DNA from: Haliotis asinina
Lineage: Eukaryota > Mollusca > Gastropoda > Lepetellida > Haliotidae
NCBI RefSeq assembly: GCF_037392515.1
Contig: NC_090280.1
Location: 26,293,118-26,357,117 of the forward strand
Reading direction: 5' to 3'
DNA: 64,000 nt
Under the pieces are notes generated by a model. It ran no database searches, was not told the DNA's origin, and saw only the letters and a program-made list of their open reading frames with translations. This document shows, piece by piece, positions 46,618-56,396 of the stretch. Made by a program: the position numbers and the translations under genes. The stretch's first letter is position 1. Each line of letters opens with the position of its first letter.

Positions 46618-49600
46618 TTGATAAATTACAACTACAGTCAAACAGTTTCTGATTATAAAGACTGATTAAAGGCTTCTTTAGGTGGAGGGAATGGTCCTCA
46701 AATTAGGGATATTTAGCTGACTAGTTGAACAAAGGTCTTTGTGCAGTAAACTAATAGCTAGTCATGTTTTGTATTTTGTTTTAGAGAGAAAATCAGTCAT
46801 GCAAGCTATTTCCTATGTGAACATGTGTGTTGTAATTACATCCTGAAATAGAATGTGTGCATCATTGTGTGTTTACTCTGGAAGTAGGATTATGTATGTG
46901 CAACTGTCGACCATTGATTATGACAAACACCTGTTGCCAGACACTAAGTCAGTGGAGGATGAACTTTAGCTGGAAACTACAGCTATTGTTCAATGCTCAG
47001 AATACTGGATTCTTTCATTATGCACTGCTATTCCTCAACAAACATGCACCCTTTGGTAAAGCAAAGTTATTTTATGTACGAAATATTTAGCTATTTCTCT
47101 TTGACAGAAAACATTTCAAGTGAGACCTGGAAGAAGACTGACAATATAAAGTGACAGAGGAAAATGGTGACTTACAGTTTGAGTGAACATGCTGGCTGAA
47201 GGCTGCATGAGTGAAGTAGGCACATGTAACAGTTCCTGTTCGGAGATGACTGTCATCATTTTTCATGTTGTCGTCACCTTTACGTAGCTGCCAGAACATC
47301 TGATGACTCAATAAAGAGAATATTAGCAGAGATAGTTTGTGTTGTTATGGATGATGATAGTTGAATTCAAAAGGGAAAAACATGATGTTTAAAGAAATCA
47401 GTGTTGACGATGATGATGAGGAGGAAAAGGAGGAGGACAGCAACAACAATTATGATAAGTCCTGGATGACTTAGGCATATTTTCACTATTACTGACATAT
47501 CTTTCAGAACATTTGATGACTTGATAAAGAGAATGTTAGCAGACATATTATTTCAACATTAAATTGTGAGTGATGGTTTAGTTAAAATCAACACAGATCA
47601 GATTTAAGGAAGTAAGTGATGATGATGATGATAGTTTAAAATTTACCGTAACCTGTTTTATGTTTATAAAGCTGCCATCAGCTTTGTCCAAATAACAATA
47701 TGCTAATACTTCAAATTACCTCCCTATACAAGCTGGAATCCATACACATGGCTTGTGTGATATTGTCCATATGCTACAATACATTAGCTGGTAATGATGA
47801 TTTCAAGAAGTTGCCCTAAATAGGGAAGCTAAACTGTGGTGTATTTATAGTTCACAGAATTTCCTGAACAGGATATTTACAGTGACATATGTCAGCCTAT
47901 TCCTGTCTGAAGTAGTTGGTATCAACAATGCATACATTGATTGCTTGCAAATGAATGTCAAGGTTAAGGGTTTATTTTTATTTTTGATGCCGTGCATCAC
48001 AATCAGCAGGTGAAACCTGAAGCCACATGCAACTTCATGTCTGCTGATTGGGGATCTGGGTCTGGGTGGGGAGTCTGTGTAATGAATTTCTAAATTACCC
48101 CACGCATGGTCTTATCAGACAGGCCTGATTTACCTGCTCCACACAGTCTGGGTCACAGCAATAGCTTCAGGATGGAATTACTCATTAATTACATCATGAA
48201 GTGATGCACATTTAGTCTGTTGTAGTTGTTGCTGGAACATGTTTTTACCTGCTTCAGAGTATTAGGTGATTTAGTGTTAGATTATTTCATTGATATAGCA
48301 GGCATGTGTGAACATGTGCTTGTATTTCACATCACATTTATAGGCTTTTTCAGTGTTAATTATAGATCCTCTACAGGTGATATATTACTATTATTCAAGC
48401 ACAATGAAAATACAAATTAGATATTCATCTCAGTGATAGGTTGTAGGTAAGGAAAACAACCAATCACCTTGTAGGATAGGCCCCATTTTGTATTCATCTT
48501 TTAAGAGGTTTTCTAGTTATTAGCTTAAGTAAGAAGAATCAGTCTCCTAGAAACATTGTTCAGTTAAACAAAAGTATTGTCAACATAGTTAAATGAATTT
48601 CTTTGATGTGTTATATGAAACCATACATCACCTTTCTGTAAATATGGGCTCGTTTGGATTTAGTCCCCATACAAGCATGTGTTTTGTAATTGCGGCAGTG
48701 AGCTGTAGGACAATAGTGAACCAAGAAGTAGTAAATGTACCGTTATAGGAAACAAGGAAACTATAGTAATGTCACCATCATGAACAGTCATAACTATACA
48801 GAGAAGTTATGAAAGATTTACTATCAGCTATAGTAGACAAGGAATCATGATCATCATAATCTGTAGTAAACAAGTACTACAAATATTACAGATGTAAACA
48901 AGTAAAAATAGACATATCACTGTAATGAACTGTAGTAATTATATACTTCCCATAAAAAGACTCACAAGTGTAAATGTAGCCTCCTACTTCAGGCAACTGT
49001 TGTAAAATTACATTTTGCAAAATATGCCATACTGTGTATAGGTACTGTTCACACATGAACTGATGTATTGTAAAACAAATTCATAATGTTGAAAAGATTA
49101 TTGTCATGAGTTCAGTACACGGCTGTTGACATGCACAATATCTGCATATGCTTTTCAGCAGTTTGATTCATGATCCTCAAGCGATTTAACTGCATAAAGT
49201 TTGCAGTTGGTGCCCCCATGTTAGTTGAGAGATCAATCTTCCATGTGACCATATACCGGTATACACATATTTAACATATATACTTATGTTGCAATAAATA
49301 GTACTTTATCTATCAAACAACAAATCATGTCACAGTTAGTAAATAAACAAATAGTGAATTTTGATGGATCTGTAAGAGGAACACTGCATTTTTTTATTCA
49401 TATCCTTCTAGAAATTGTCGTTTACACTATTATTTGTTACCTTAGATAGTTATGCAAGTCTATGAGAGCTACAAAAGTGGTATGTAAACAAGAAGTGTTA
49501 ACTTACGTACAACTTACAATGCAATATAAAAGCTGTTTTTTTTTCAGAAATTGTACTGAACTGAGACAATAAGCCTCGAAAAACCCTCAGAAAATGACGT

Positions 49601-49880
49601 ACAAGTAATGTAAACACAAATGTTATAAAATATCACCTTGTATAACAATGTCAAAACCGCACATGATCAGTAATTATAGTTCATCACTTATGCTAAGATG
49701 AACTAGTTTCCCAGGTACAACAGCTACCTTGTCCTAGTTGTGTTTCAAATTTCAAATCTTATCTTTTAGCGCTGACTCCCAGGCGTGTTTTCCCATCAGA
49801 TCATGTTCAAGTACATGTTTGTGGCTTTAACCTTAACTTTAGATAAGAGCTGCCATCATTTTAGGGAAGGCCATGCAGTA
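46618..49880. other. Long gene-free stretch
   Basis: 3.2 kb with small GAT/GAG runs (47408-47440, 47612-47632) and AT-rich sequence. No exon, SINE or RNA gene supported. Confidence 0.4.
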
Positions 49881-49892
49881 TGTGTGTATGTG

Positions 49893-49930
49893 CGCTGTGG
49901 CGTGGCGTGGCGTGGCGTGGCGTGGCGTGA
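49893..49930. repeat. (CGTGG)n microsatellite
   Basis: About seven pentamer units, followed by more irregular GTGGGGT sequence. Confidence 0.9.
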
Positions 49931-50074
49931 TGGTTTGAAGTGGGGTTGTTTGGGTGGGGTGACGTGGGGTGTGGTGATGAGAGGTGAGAATGAAACATCT
50001 GGTCAGTTTCTATAGATACTGTGATGTAACAATGTGATAAACTGTTTTCAAATCTGAAATCTGACAATGGTAGT

Positions 50075-50202
50075 AGCTAAGATGTGGCACCAGGGGGATA
50101 CCATAAATATTCTTCACACATAGTACCATGTGGGAAATTGAACCTGGGTATTCGACATGAAAGGTGGCCGCTCTGACCACTAAGCTACCCCACTGCTCCT
50201 AA
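50075..50202 (-). repeat. tRNA-derived SINE, head half
   Basis: GGCACCAGGGGGATACC, TTCACACATAGTACCATGTG, GAAATTGAACCTGGG (B-box complement) and CACTAAGCTACCCCACTGC. Confidence 0.7.
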
Positions 50203-50324
50203 GATCAAAGTAGAAAGTGCTTAAAAGTAAGCTTTATCATGGAAAAGATGCATCTATAACGTAGGCAAGATATGTCGTGAAATGGGTGCATACGGATTGA
50301 GGGATTGTTATAATACAGATTGGG

Positions 50325-50452
50325 TGCAGTGGTGTAGTCTCGTGGTAAAAGCGTTCACTCGTCACACTGAAGACCAGAGTTAAATTCCCACATAGGTACA
50401 TTGTGTGAAGCTCATTTCTGGTGTCCCCCTGAAATATTGCTAAATATTACAG
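50325..50452 (+). repeat. tRNA-derived SINE, partial
   Basis: GTGGTGTAGTCTCGTGGTAA, AAGCGTTCACTCGTCACACT, GAGTTAAATTCCCAC (decayed B box) and TTGTGTGAAGCTCATTTCTG. Truncated in the body about 310 bp left of the Polinton. Confidence 0.7.
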
Positions 50453-50814
50453 ATTGATTGTGTAATATATTCTTGGCACTACGGCATATGTGGGTCCAGA
50501 ATTTCTACCAAGGTACCACATCCCATATGACCCTACCCGGACACCCAATAAATAATTCATCAAATGTGTAGGAAGTGGCAATATATTCTTCACCTTGGAG
50601 GCTATAATTACAAATTTTCAGTATCTTAATTAAGAATTATGTTCAAAACAGGTGACTGTAAATGATGTCTTAATTTTCAGAGAAAGAACAAGCTTTTAAT
50701 CATGAAAGAATGACATCTTACATTGTTTAACCTATTAGTCACATGAACAGGTTCGGGTACTGAGTAGTATAGGGAATGATAGTCCGAAAACACTTTTCAA
50801 AAACCCCTCTAAAA

Positions 50815-50837
50815 AGCCTCATTTAGTAAATGAGGCT
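50815..50837. repeat. Palindrome near the Polinton left end
   Basis: AGCCTCATTT and AAATGAGGCT are perfect complements around a three-base spacer. It sits in the non-coding stretch between the presumed end and the first gene. Confidence 0.7.
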
Positions 50838-51069
50838 TTGGTGGGACCATTAGCTCTTGCTATTATTGCCCCTACCACAAAGCCACGCCATCACGTTTAC
50901 CGTGACTTGGCAGGCGGTAACACTGTGCCGTACGGTACGATCAATAATTCTTCTCTTACAAACCCCCTACCTGGCCCACCCCTCAAGTAGTACAGTTGTA
51001 AGTTTTGACCGACCATATAGGATCGGTGGCTCGCTTACGGCTATGTTATGTTTATATCAATGAAACAGT

Positions 51070-51687
51070 TTAATGTGAACCGCCTACGATCTCTTTGGTG
51101 TTCATAATAAAGGCTTGCTGGGCTTTTTGTATTCCCTGTGCTATGTACTTTTTTTTCTCGTCCTCGCTGATAGCAGACTTACGAGACTTGGATCGAATAT
51201 CTTGTTTCATTCCGTTATATTTTTTGAGTTCAGAGAGGATTGAACTAAACTCCTCTTCTGAGATCTTACTGTCAGAGAGTGCCGTGGAAATTCGCTCACT
51301 CACTGTGTTCAGCTTTGCTTCGGCCAGAACCCTGATCTCGTCGTGTTTCAATACCTTACGATTAAGTCTGCGTGATACTAACTTAAGCGCCAACCCTACC
51401 AACCCTGTCACCCCAGCCGTTATTTCAATACCTAGCACTATAGGTGCAGCCACGATGGTGGTTAACAACCCAACGCCTGCCGCCCCTAGTCCCATGCTGG
51501 TTGCCATAAGGGTAGTGTCAACCCCATCCACGATATTGAAAGCTCTATTATATTTTTTACATAGTGCTTTCCGCGTGTCACGGTCTTGTTCTAGTTGACG
51601 TTTCACATCACATAGCTGCCTCAAGCGGAACCCATCTACGGTTTCCAACGTCTTCGCTACTTCCTCTACAACTGGGTACAGACCCAT
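51070..51687 (-). CDS. Polinton hydrophobic-core protein of unknown role
   Basis: 205 residues from an ATG at 51687. The N-terminal third is charged and probably helical. Residues about 60-100 form a Gly/Ala-rich hydrophobic stretch (GLGAAGVGLLTTIVAAPIVL, then AGVTGLVGLALKLV) that could be one or two membrane segments. The rest is Lys/Glu/Ser-rich and helical. It is the outermost gene on the left. I do not recognise a named family; a membrane-associated virion or host-interaction protein is possible. Confidence 0.65.
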   Translation of the reverse strand: MGLYPVVEEVAKTLETVDGFRLRQLCDVKRQLEQDRDTRKALCKKYNRAFNIVDGVDTTLMATSMGLGAAGVGLLTTIVAAPIVLGIEITAGVTGLVGLALKLVSRRLNRKVLKHDEIRVLAEAKLNTVSERISTALSDSKISEEEFSSILSELKKYNGMKQDIRSKSRKSAISEDEKKKYIAQGIQKAQQAFIMNTKEIVGGSH

Positions 51688-51700
51688 CCTATAATATATA

Positions 51701-52396
51701 TTATGAAAAATATTTTAATTGAGTTTCAGTTAATAGTCTATCAATGAATTTGAAGCCAACAAGGGATAGCTTATCATTCAAGGTAATAGGTGTAATTCTC
51801 ATAGATAAATAGTCTGTTGTAATAAAAACCCCTTGCAGGCTTATTGAGTAGGTTAGATGATAGGTTAGATGAGAGGGTGAAACATTATTTTGTATAATAA
51901 TACGACAATCTTGGTCTAAGTGTTCGGCATACCAGTGTATTACCAACCCGGGTAAAATTTGGTGTCCTCTCAAGGAGTTTTCCTCGTCAAATCTCGTAAA
52001 GGAGACTTCTATGATGAGTGTGTAGAATCTGGAGCTTATAATAACATCCCCCCCATCATTGCCAATTGTTAATTTGTCTCTTACCCGTAACATATTTTTT
52101 TTCCCGCCCCACCTATATACTGGATTTGATAAACCATGCGGAATGAAATTTGAGAACCAGGTACCGTTGTTCTTAATCTCAGAGATAGAAATACCATCTT
52201 CGTTAAATATGATATAAGGTGAGGCGATTGTTAAGTTGAGCAACCATTTGGGTTCTTTAAAATCTGATAACGACACCCGTTTGTACACGTTGTCTTTGAA
52301 GTGCAGGATGTATAATTCATCTTCCTCACCAGGCTGATCGAATCCCTCTGTATCTCCCAGGTCGTTAAGTGTAGTGTTGGGATGATGACTAGTCAT
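51701..52396 (-). CDS. Polinton protein, LGDT-GFD family, copy 1
   Basis: 231 residues. The N-terminus (LNDLGDTEGFDQPGE then NVYKRVSL) is clearly related to that of its neighbour at 52410-53321, and both later carry a W-[L/F]-L-N-[L/I] plus ASPY/SSPY block. Mostly beta-type sequence with no membrane segment or signal peptide. It follows its paralogue on the same strand with a 13-base AT-rich spacer. Role unknown; position among capsid genes suggests a virion surface or fibre-like protein, which is inference. Confidence 0.65.
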   Translation of the reverse strand: MTSHHPNTTLNDLGDTEGFDQPGEEDELYILHFKDNVYKRVSLSDFKEPKWLLNLTIASPYIIFNEDGISISEIKNNGTWFSNFIPHGLSNPVYRWGGKKNMLRVRDKLTIGNDGGDVIISSRFYTLIIEVSFTRFDEENSLRGHQILPGLVIHWYAEHLDQDCRIIIQNNVSPSHLTYHLTYSISLQGVFITTDYLSMRITPITLNDKLSLVGFKFIDRLLTETQLKYFS

Positions 52397-52409
52397 TATT
52401 ATAATATTA

Positions 52410-53321
52410 TTATATAATTTCCAACTGGTTTTCTGTTAATAATTCAGGGATTAAAGTCATACTAATAAAGTGTATGTTGTTAGGTAGGAAGATCTTGGTT
52501 AGTGATATCTTGTTTTCCACGATCACGTTGATACCCTGCAGACTGGTGTTGGAGCCGACACCCACCCGCACGTAAACGTCGCAAATTTGATCCTTGTGTC
52601 GTTTCTCCCACCCTAGTTTGACTCCCTTCACGATCTCGACGTTATCCCCCGATGATTCCCCTAGGTAGACTTTGATGGTCAGTGTTGTATTTGACGGTAT
52701 ACCATCTAGTACTTTGTCCACGCCTTCGAATTCAGACACCAACTGTAATGACACGTTTTGTATACCCGTTTTACTCGATAGCATGTGGAATGGTGAATTG
52801 TTGATTGGGCTGACGACTACGCTACGTCTCTGAGTTGGGACGTAAGCCACGAGCAGGAATCCATTGTTCACGATTTTGTTTAGGTAGTGGTCTTTGTTAT
52901 CAGTGAACACGTAGGGGGAGGAGATCTTAATATTGAGAAACCACTCGTTGTAATCAGGTAAAAACACCCACTTGTTATCTTCAGTGAAGGCGAGGTTATA
53001 TGGCCGGTTCTTTTTGATGGTAGTTCTCTCAACATCGTCTAAGTCGAACAGTTTACCCCCGAACGATGGGTATATTCTCCAGTTGTCATCACCGGTGTTG
53101 ACGAGGGCGTACTTAGTGTTGGCTGTTGCTCCTGTGGTATCTATCATATCACTTAGGGCTCCACCGGAGGGGATTTCAACGCGTTTGTAAATGTTGTTTT
53201 TCAGTTGCAAGGCATACGATTTACCATCTACTCCGGGAGCGTCGAAACCGCGTGTGTCTCCGAGGTCGGAGATCCCGATATTGACGCATTTTTTCACTCC
53301 GGGCCCTTGTGCGCTGGTCAT
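52410..53321 (-). CDS. Polinton protein, LGDT-GFD family, copy 2
   Basis: 303 residues. Starts MTSAQGPG, then ISDLGDTRGFDAPGVDGKSY and NNIYKRVEIP as in copy 1. Between this and the shared WFLNIKISSPY block there is an extra segment of about 60 residues (ALSDMIDTTGATANTKYALV ...) that copy 1 lacks, reminiscent of phage-tail-like repeat modules. Overlaps the penton-like gene by four bases. Confidence 0.65.
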   Translation of the reverse strand: MTSAQGPGVKKCVNIGISDLGDTRGFDAPGVDGKSYALQLKNNIYKRVEIPSGGALSDMIDTTGATANTKYALVNTGDDNWRIYPSFGGKLFDLDDVERTTIKKNRPYNLAFTEDNKWVFLPDYNEWFLNIKISSPYVFTDNKDHYLNKIVNNGFLLVAYVPTQRRSVVVSPINNSPFHMLSSKTGIQNVSLQLVSEFEGVDKVLDGIPSNTTLTIKVYLGESSGDNVEIVKGVKLGWEKRHKDQICDVYVRVGVGSNTSLQGINVIVENKISLTKIFLPNNIHFISMTLIPELLTENQLEII

Positions 53322-53971
53322 GTTACGTGAAGCGTTAAGCTGAGGTATCCTATATTTACAGGATTATGATTTATATCTAACACCGATATTGTCAGCTCAG
53401 GTATGTTACCCTGGGTTAATCTCTTATACTGCCGTGGTGAAAATGACTCGGTTCTACCGTCGTTGAATTTCTCAGTTTTAACCGGCACTGCTCTCAATAT
53501 AGTGGAAGGGTGGCCTCCTTGAATGTTGTACGTTGTGCTCACCTGACCGAGATGAATGTACAGCTCTCGGTACGGTACTAGGTCGGGTAACTTCGTGCCT
53601 GTGACGGTTGTTGTTGGTTTTATCTCGTCAGGAGACATACCGAGCATCCTTGCTAATGGTCGGCCGAGCCTCAAAGGGTTTATTCCATTGTTGATTAACA
53701 CCACTGTACCGTTTGAGTCGTTCATCTTGAGTTCAGCTCCCAGGGGTTTGAAGACCTCGTCGTTTAGAGAGCACACGCTGTAGTAACCGTCAGTTATTTG
53801 ACTGCGAGTTCCACTGACGAACAGCTTATTGTTGCTGATATTAATGTTAGTCCATTGTGGTAGGTAGGTGATATCGCAGAGTGCGACTTCGAGTTGACCT
53901 GACGTGTTATCGATCGCGTGCGTCAGCTGAACGGCCTCACCGCTCGTTATTCCAGGAAGTGTTATGTACAT
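53318..53971 (-). CDS. Polinton minor capsid (penton-like) protein
   Basis: 217 residues, the usual size for the Polinton penton protein. The opening LPGITSGEAVQLTHAIDNTS followed by LEVALCDITYLPQW has the beta-strand pattern and the G-[Q/x]-[W/L]-EVAL-x-[E/D]-I-x-Y signature of that family (single jelly-roll, pentamers at the capsid vertices). It ends in ISVLDINHNPVNIGYLSLTL, again a familiar C-terminal strand. Diverges from the plus-strand gene across a very AT-rich spacer. Confidence 0.7.
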   Translation of the reverse strand: MYITLPGITSGEAVQLTHAIDNTSGQLEVALCDITYLPQWTNINISNNKLFVSGTRSQITDGYYSVCSLNDEVFKPLGAELKMNDSNGTVVLINNGINPLRLGRPLARMLGMSPDEIKPTTTVTGTKLPDLVPYRELYIHLGQVSTTYNIQGGHPSTILRAVPVKTEKFNDGRTESFSPRQYKRLTQGNIPELTISVLDINHNPVNIGYLSLTLHVT

Positions 53972-54005
53972 ATTACATATATATTTATTATATAATAGTT
54001 TTAAA

Positions 54006-55220
54006 ATGTATTCCCCTGGTGTGTTTTACCCTAAACTGGATGTAGATTTCTCCCCCATGAAGATCGTGGTTGCTCCTGAGTTGTATTTCAATGCCCAGCT
54101 TTTAGATGTGTTCGATAAGTATAAGCTTATGGTGACTAACATTGAGGCAGTCCACGCGTGGTTCAACAACCCTATGCAGTTCTGGCAGAACCAATTCAAC
54201 TTTGCCGTGTGGTGCGCTACAACGGGGTGTGGTGTGGCATTGGTCGACTCTCGGCGTGGACCGCTGAGTCAGTCTGTGTTCAAGTTCCACGTGTACTACC
54301 AGGTCAGACGTATCCTTAAAGAGATCAGTGCCCCCCTCCCACAGGACAAAGCGTGGGACGCAACAAACAACCCATACGATAGACGGGCCTACGAACGTAT
54401 TTGTAATGAATTCGAAATAAACCCGAAGACGGATTGGCGTTTGCCGGGGCCGAACCACGGGTTGGGTATTCCTTCTGATGGCGTGCGATCAGTGAAAGAA
54501 CTCAGTGATCTTATACTGAAACAAGGTAAACTACGCCCGGACTTTGCTTTGTCGAGTAATGAATGGAGGGATGATCGTATGAACTTTAAAGGTGGTGTTG
54601 CTTTCACAGTCCAGAAAGTGGAGCAGTCAACCGCAGACGGGTGGAAAATGTTCATGCTGGACACATCGAAAGGATTCACTCGTGCTGGTATAATACGCTT
54701 GAACGACTCGATTCGAACGTACGTGTGGTCGCTGTTGGGTGCGCAGTCACAAACGCGTTCCAACATCATCGGTAAGGGAACTGCTTACGACGCTCAGAAA
54801 CAGTTCGTTGCCAACGTTGAGGATGCTATTAATTCTCCAGTTGATCTCCCGCGGGCCATCGAACGCTACCAAAACGTGTTAGAATACGCCAGATCGAAAG
54901 TTAATTACGTGTTCGGCGTGGGGTTGTACATGGCTCCGAGTGATATGCAACTGAGAATAAAAAAAGTGGTGGGTTATAACAACGAAATAGTCATAGCCAC
55001 GAAGGATCAAAAGTTGGGTATCAACCCCGATATTAACACCCCCTATATCCCACACACCCAACCACGTGAAACGGGTATAGTTGCGCCACCACCGGAGCCT
55101 AAAGTTCATGTGGAGGTACCCCCGGGGGTTTCCACCACCTATCAGCAGCATATTGATAATAAAACAGCCCTAGTGGTTGGTGGGGTAACTTTGGGACTTA
55201 TTTGGTTAAAGATTTCTTAG
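54006..55220 (+). CDS. Polinton protein of unknown role with C-terminal hydrophobic segment
   Basis: 404 residues from the ATG at 54006. An upstream in-frame ATG at 53964 would overlap the opposite gene's start and add AT-driven residues, so the later one is preferred. Globular for about 330 residues with many aromatic residues, then a Pro-rich linker (APPPEPKVHVEVPPG) and a last stretch ALVVGGVTLGLIWL that could anchor in a membrane. Overlaps convergently with the next gene by 23 bases. I do not recognise the family. Confidence 0.65.
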   Translation: MYSPGVFYPKLDVDFSPMKIVVAPELYFNAQLLDVFDKYKLMVTNIEAVHAWFNNPMQFWQNQFNFAVWCATTGCGVALVDSRRGPLSQSVFKFHVYYQVRRILKEISAPLPQDKAWDATNNPYDRRAYERICNEFEINPKTDWRLPGPNHGLGIPSDGVRSVKELSDLILKQGKLRPDFALSSNEWRDDRMNFKGGVAFTVQKVEQSTADGWKMFMLDTSKGFTRAGIIRLNDSIRTYVWSLLGAQSQTRSNIIGKGTAYDAQKQFVANVEDAINSPVDLPRAIERYQNVLEYARSKVNYVFGVGLYMAPSDMQLRIKKVVGYNNEIVIATKDQKLGINPDINTPYIPHTQPRETGIVAPPPEPKVHVEVPPGVSTTYQQHIDNKTALVVGGVTLGLIWLKIS

Positions 55221-56364
55221 CCGCTACGTACACCAGACCCGCCACGGCGACGATGGCTGCCCACAGGTTTTGACTGAGCCACATGGCAGTTTTAGACAGA
55301 GCGCTCAACAACCACGAGACGATGCTACCCAGGATGCCGGGAAGGGCTTCGGCGGCTTTACCAGCTAGTTTAGCTAGGCCTTCCCCGAGTTTTTTGATCC
55401 AGTCTTTAACACCACCGCCTGGAGTTCCACCGCCGGCACTTGGGGGTGTGGGGGCACCCCCCACCAGTGACACCACCAAGGTTGATATGATGAAACCCAA
55501 TGCAGTCAGAATGCTGGCGATGGTGATCCCTTGCTCCCGGAATAATATCCGAATCCTGTTGGCTAAAGTTGTATCTTCGTTCAGTATTCTATCGATTGTT
55601 TCCCGAATGCGACTGATCTGGGATCGAAGATGTTCACGATTCGAGGAAGCGGCTTCCAATCGTGTACGTCTCTCGTCTTCTAAATCACGTATTCGTTCAT
55701 TGATGCGACGCTTCATATCATCGTCGTCAGTTTCGGTGAGTTTGGTTTTTTCCCTAGCGATGTGCTCGTCGATTTCGTTCAGTTTCCCCATGTTGTTCAC
55801 GAGTTCTCCACGCACGCGTTTCACGGCTTCGTCTAAGCCACGCAGTTCCCTTACCGGAAAGTCAAACCCCGGTAACGGTTTGTCCCAGTAGGTGCTCAAC
55901 AGTTTTTCTATGCTGTCCGAGGCTTCTGTAGCACGCTCTGGCGTCATTTCATCTATAGTGGTGAGGTGGGATCTGGTAGCTTGCAGATCTTCTTTAACGG
56001 TCTTAGGTATTGCACCACCGTAATCACGCATGTTTAGATGTTCACGGATAAATTCAGCACCACCATTGCGGCTGGCTAGAGTTGACAAGGCCAGTGGTTT
56101 TTTAGTGATCTTGTTAAAGAGGTCAACCTTTGGGGCAGACTTAAGACGTAGAACACCCTTTGTATCAATAAAAAAATCCTTATGGTATCGACCCTGGGGT
56201 TCAACGTAGTTTTTATCACTTTTTAAACTTTCGTAATAATCATTTACCGTTGTTTCTAAAAGTTGTTGGCTCAATGGCAAACTAGTAAATGAGGTCTCCT
56301 GCTCATCATCGAATGCCTGGGCACTATCGTCCCACATATCATCCATAGGTATGTCTTCATCCAT
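55198..56364 (-). CDS. Polinton coiled-coil protein with C-terminal membrane segments
   Basis: 388 residues from ATG 56364 (MDEDIPMDDM). Acidic N-terminus, then a region with DYGGAIP, a long charged coiled-coil-like stretch (about residues 170-265, rich in Arg/Glu/Leu), a hydrophobic segment (ITIASILTALGFIISTLVVS), a Gly/Pro-rich linker and further hydrophobic segments near the end. Could be a membrane or virion-associated scaffold. The name is unknown to me. Confidence 0.65.
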   Translation of the reverse strand: MDEDIPMDDMWDDSAQAFDDEQETSFTSLPLSQQLLETTVNDYYESLKSDKNYVEPQGRYHKDFFIDTKGVLRLKSAPKVDLFNKITKKPLALSTLASRNGGAEFIREHLNMRDYGGAIPKTVKEDLQATRSHLTTIDEMTPERATEASDSIEKLLSTYWDKPLPGFDFPVRELRGLDEAVKRVRGELVNNMGKLNEIDEHIAREKTKLTETDDDDMKRRINERIRDLEDERRTRLEAASSNREHLRSQISRIRETIDRILNEDTTLANRIRILFREQGITIASILTALGFIISTLVVSLVGGAPTPPSAGGGTPGGGVKDWIKKLGEGLAKLAGKAAEALPGILGSIVSWLLSALSKTAMWLSQNLWAAIVAVAGLVYVAAKKSLTK

Positions 56365-56396
56365 TAGTATTAAAAATATATTTCTTTTATATAACA
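56365..56396. promoter_or_regulatory. AT-rich divergent promoter spacer
   Basis: 32 bases between the start codons of the coiled-coil gene and the capsid gene, almost all A/T, with TTTTATATAA a few bases before the capsid ATG. Similar TATA-rich spacers lie at 51688-51700, 52397-52409, 53972-54005 and 59219-59245. Confidence 0.45.

Noticed and set aside
51095-51598. 167-residue plus-strand frame at the Polinton left end
   Set aside because: Complement of the hydrophobic-core gene and low in support.
55283-55891. 202-residue plus-strand frame inside the Polinton
   Set aside because: Ser/Arg-rich complement of the coiled-coil gene; the minus-strand frame is longer and fits its neighbours.
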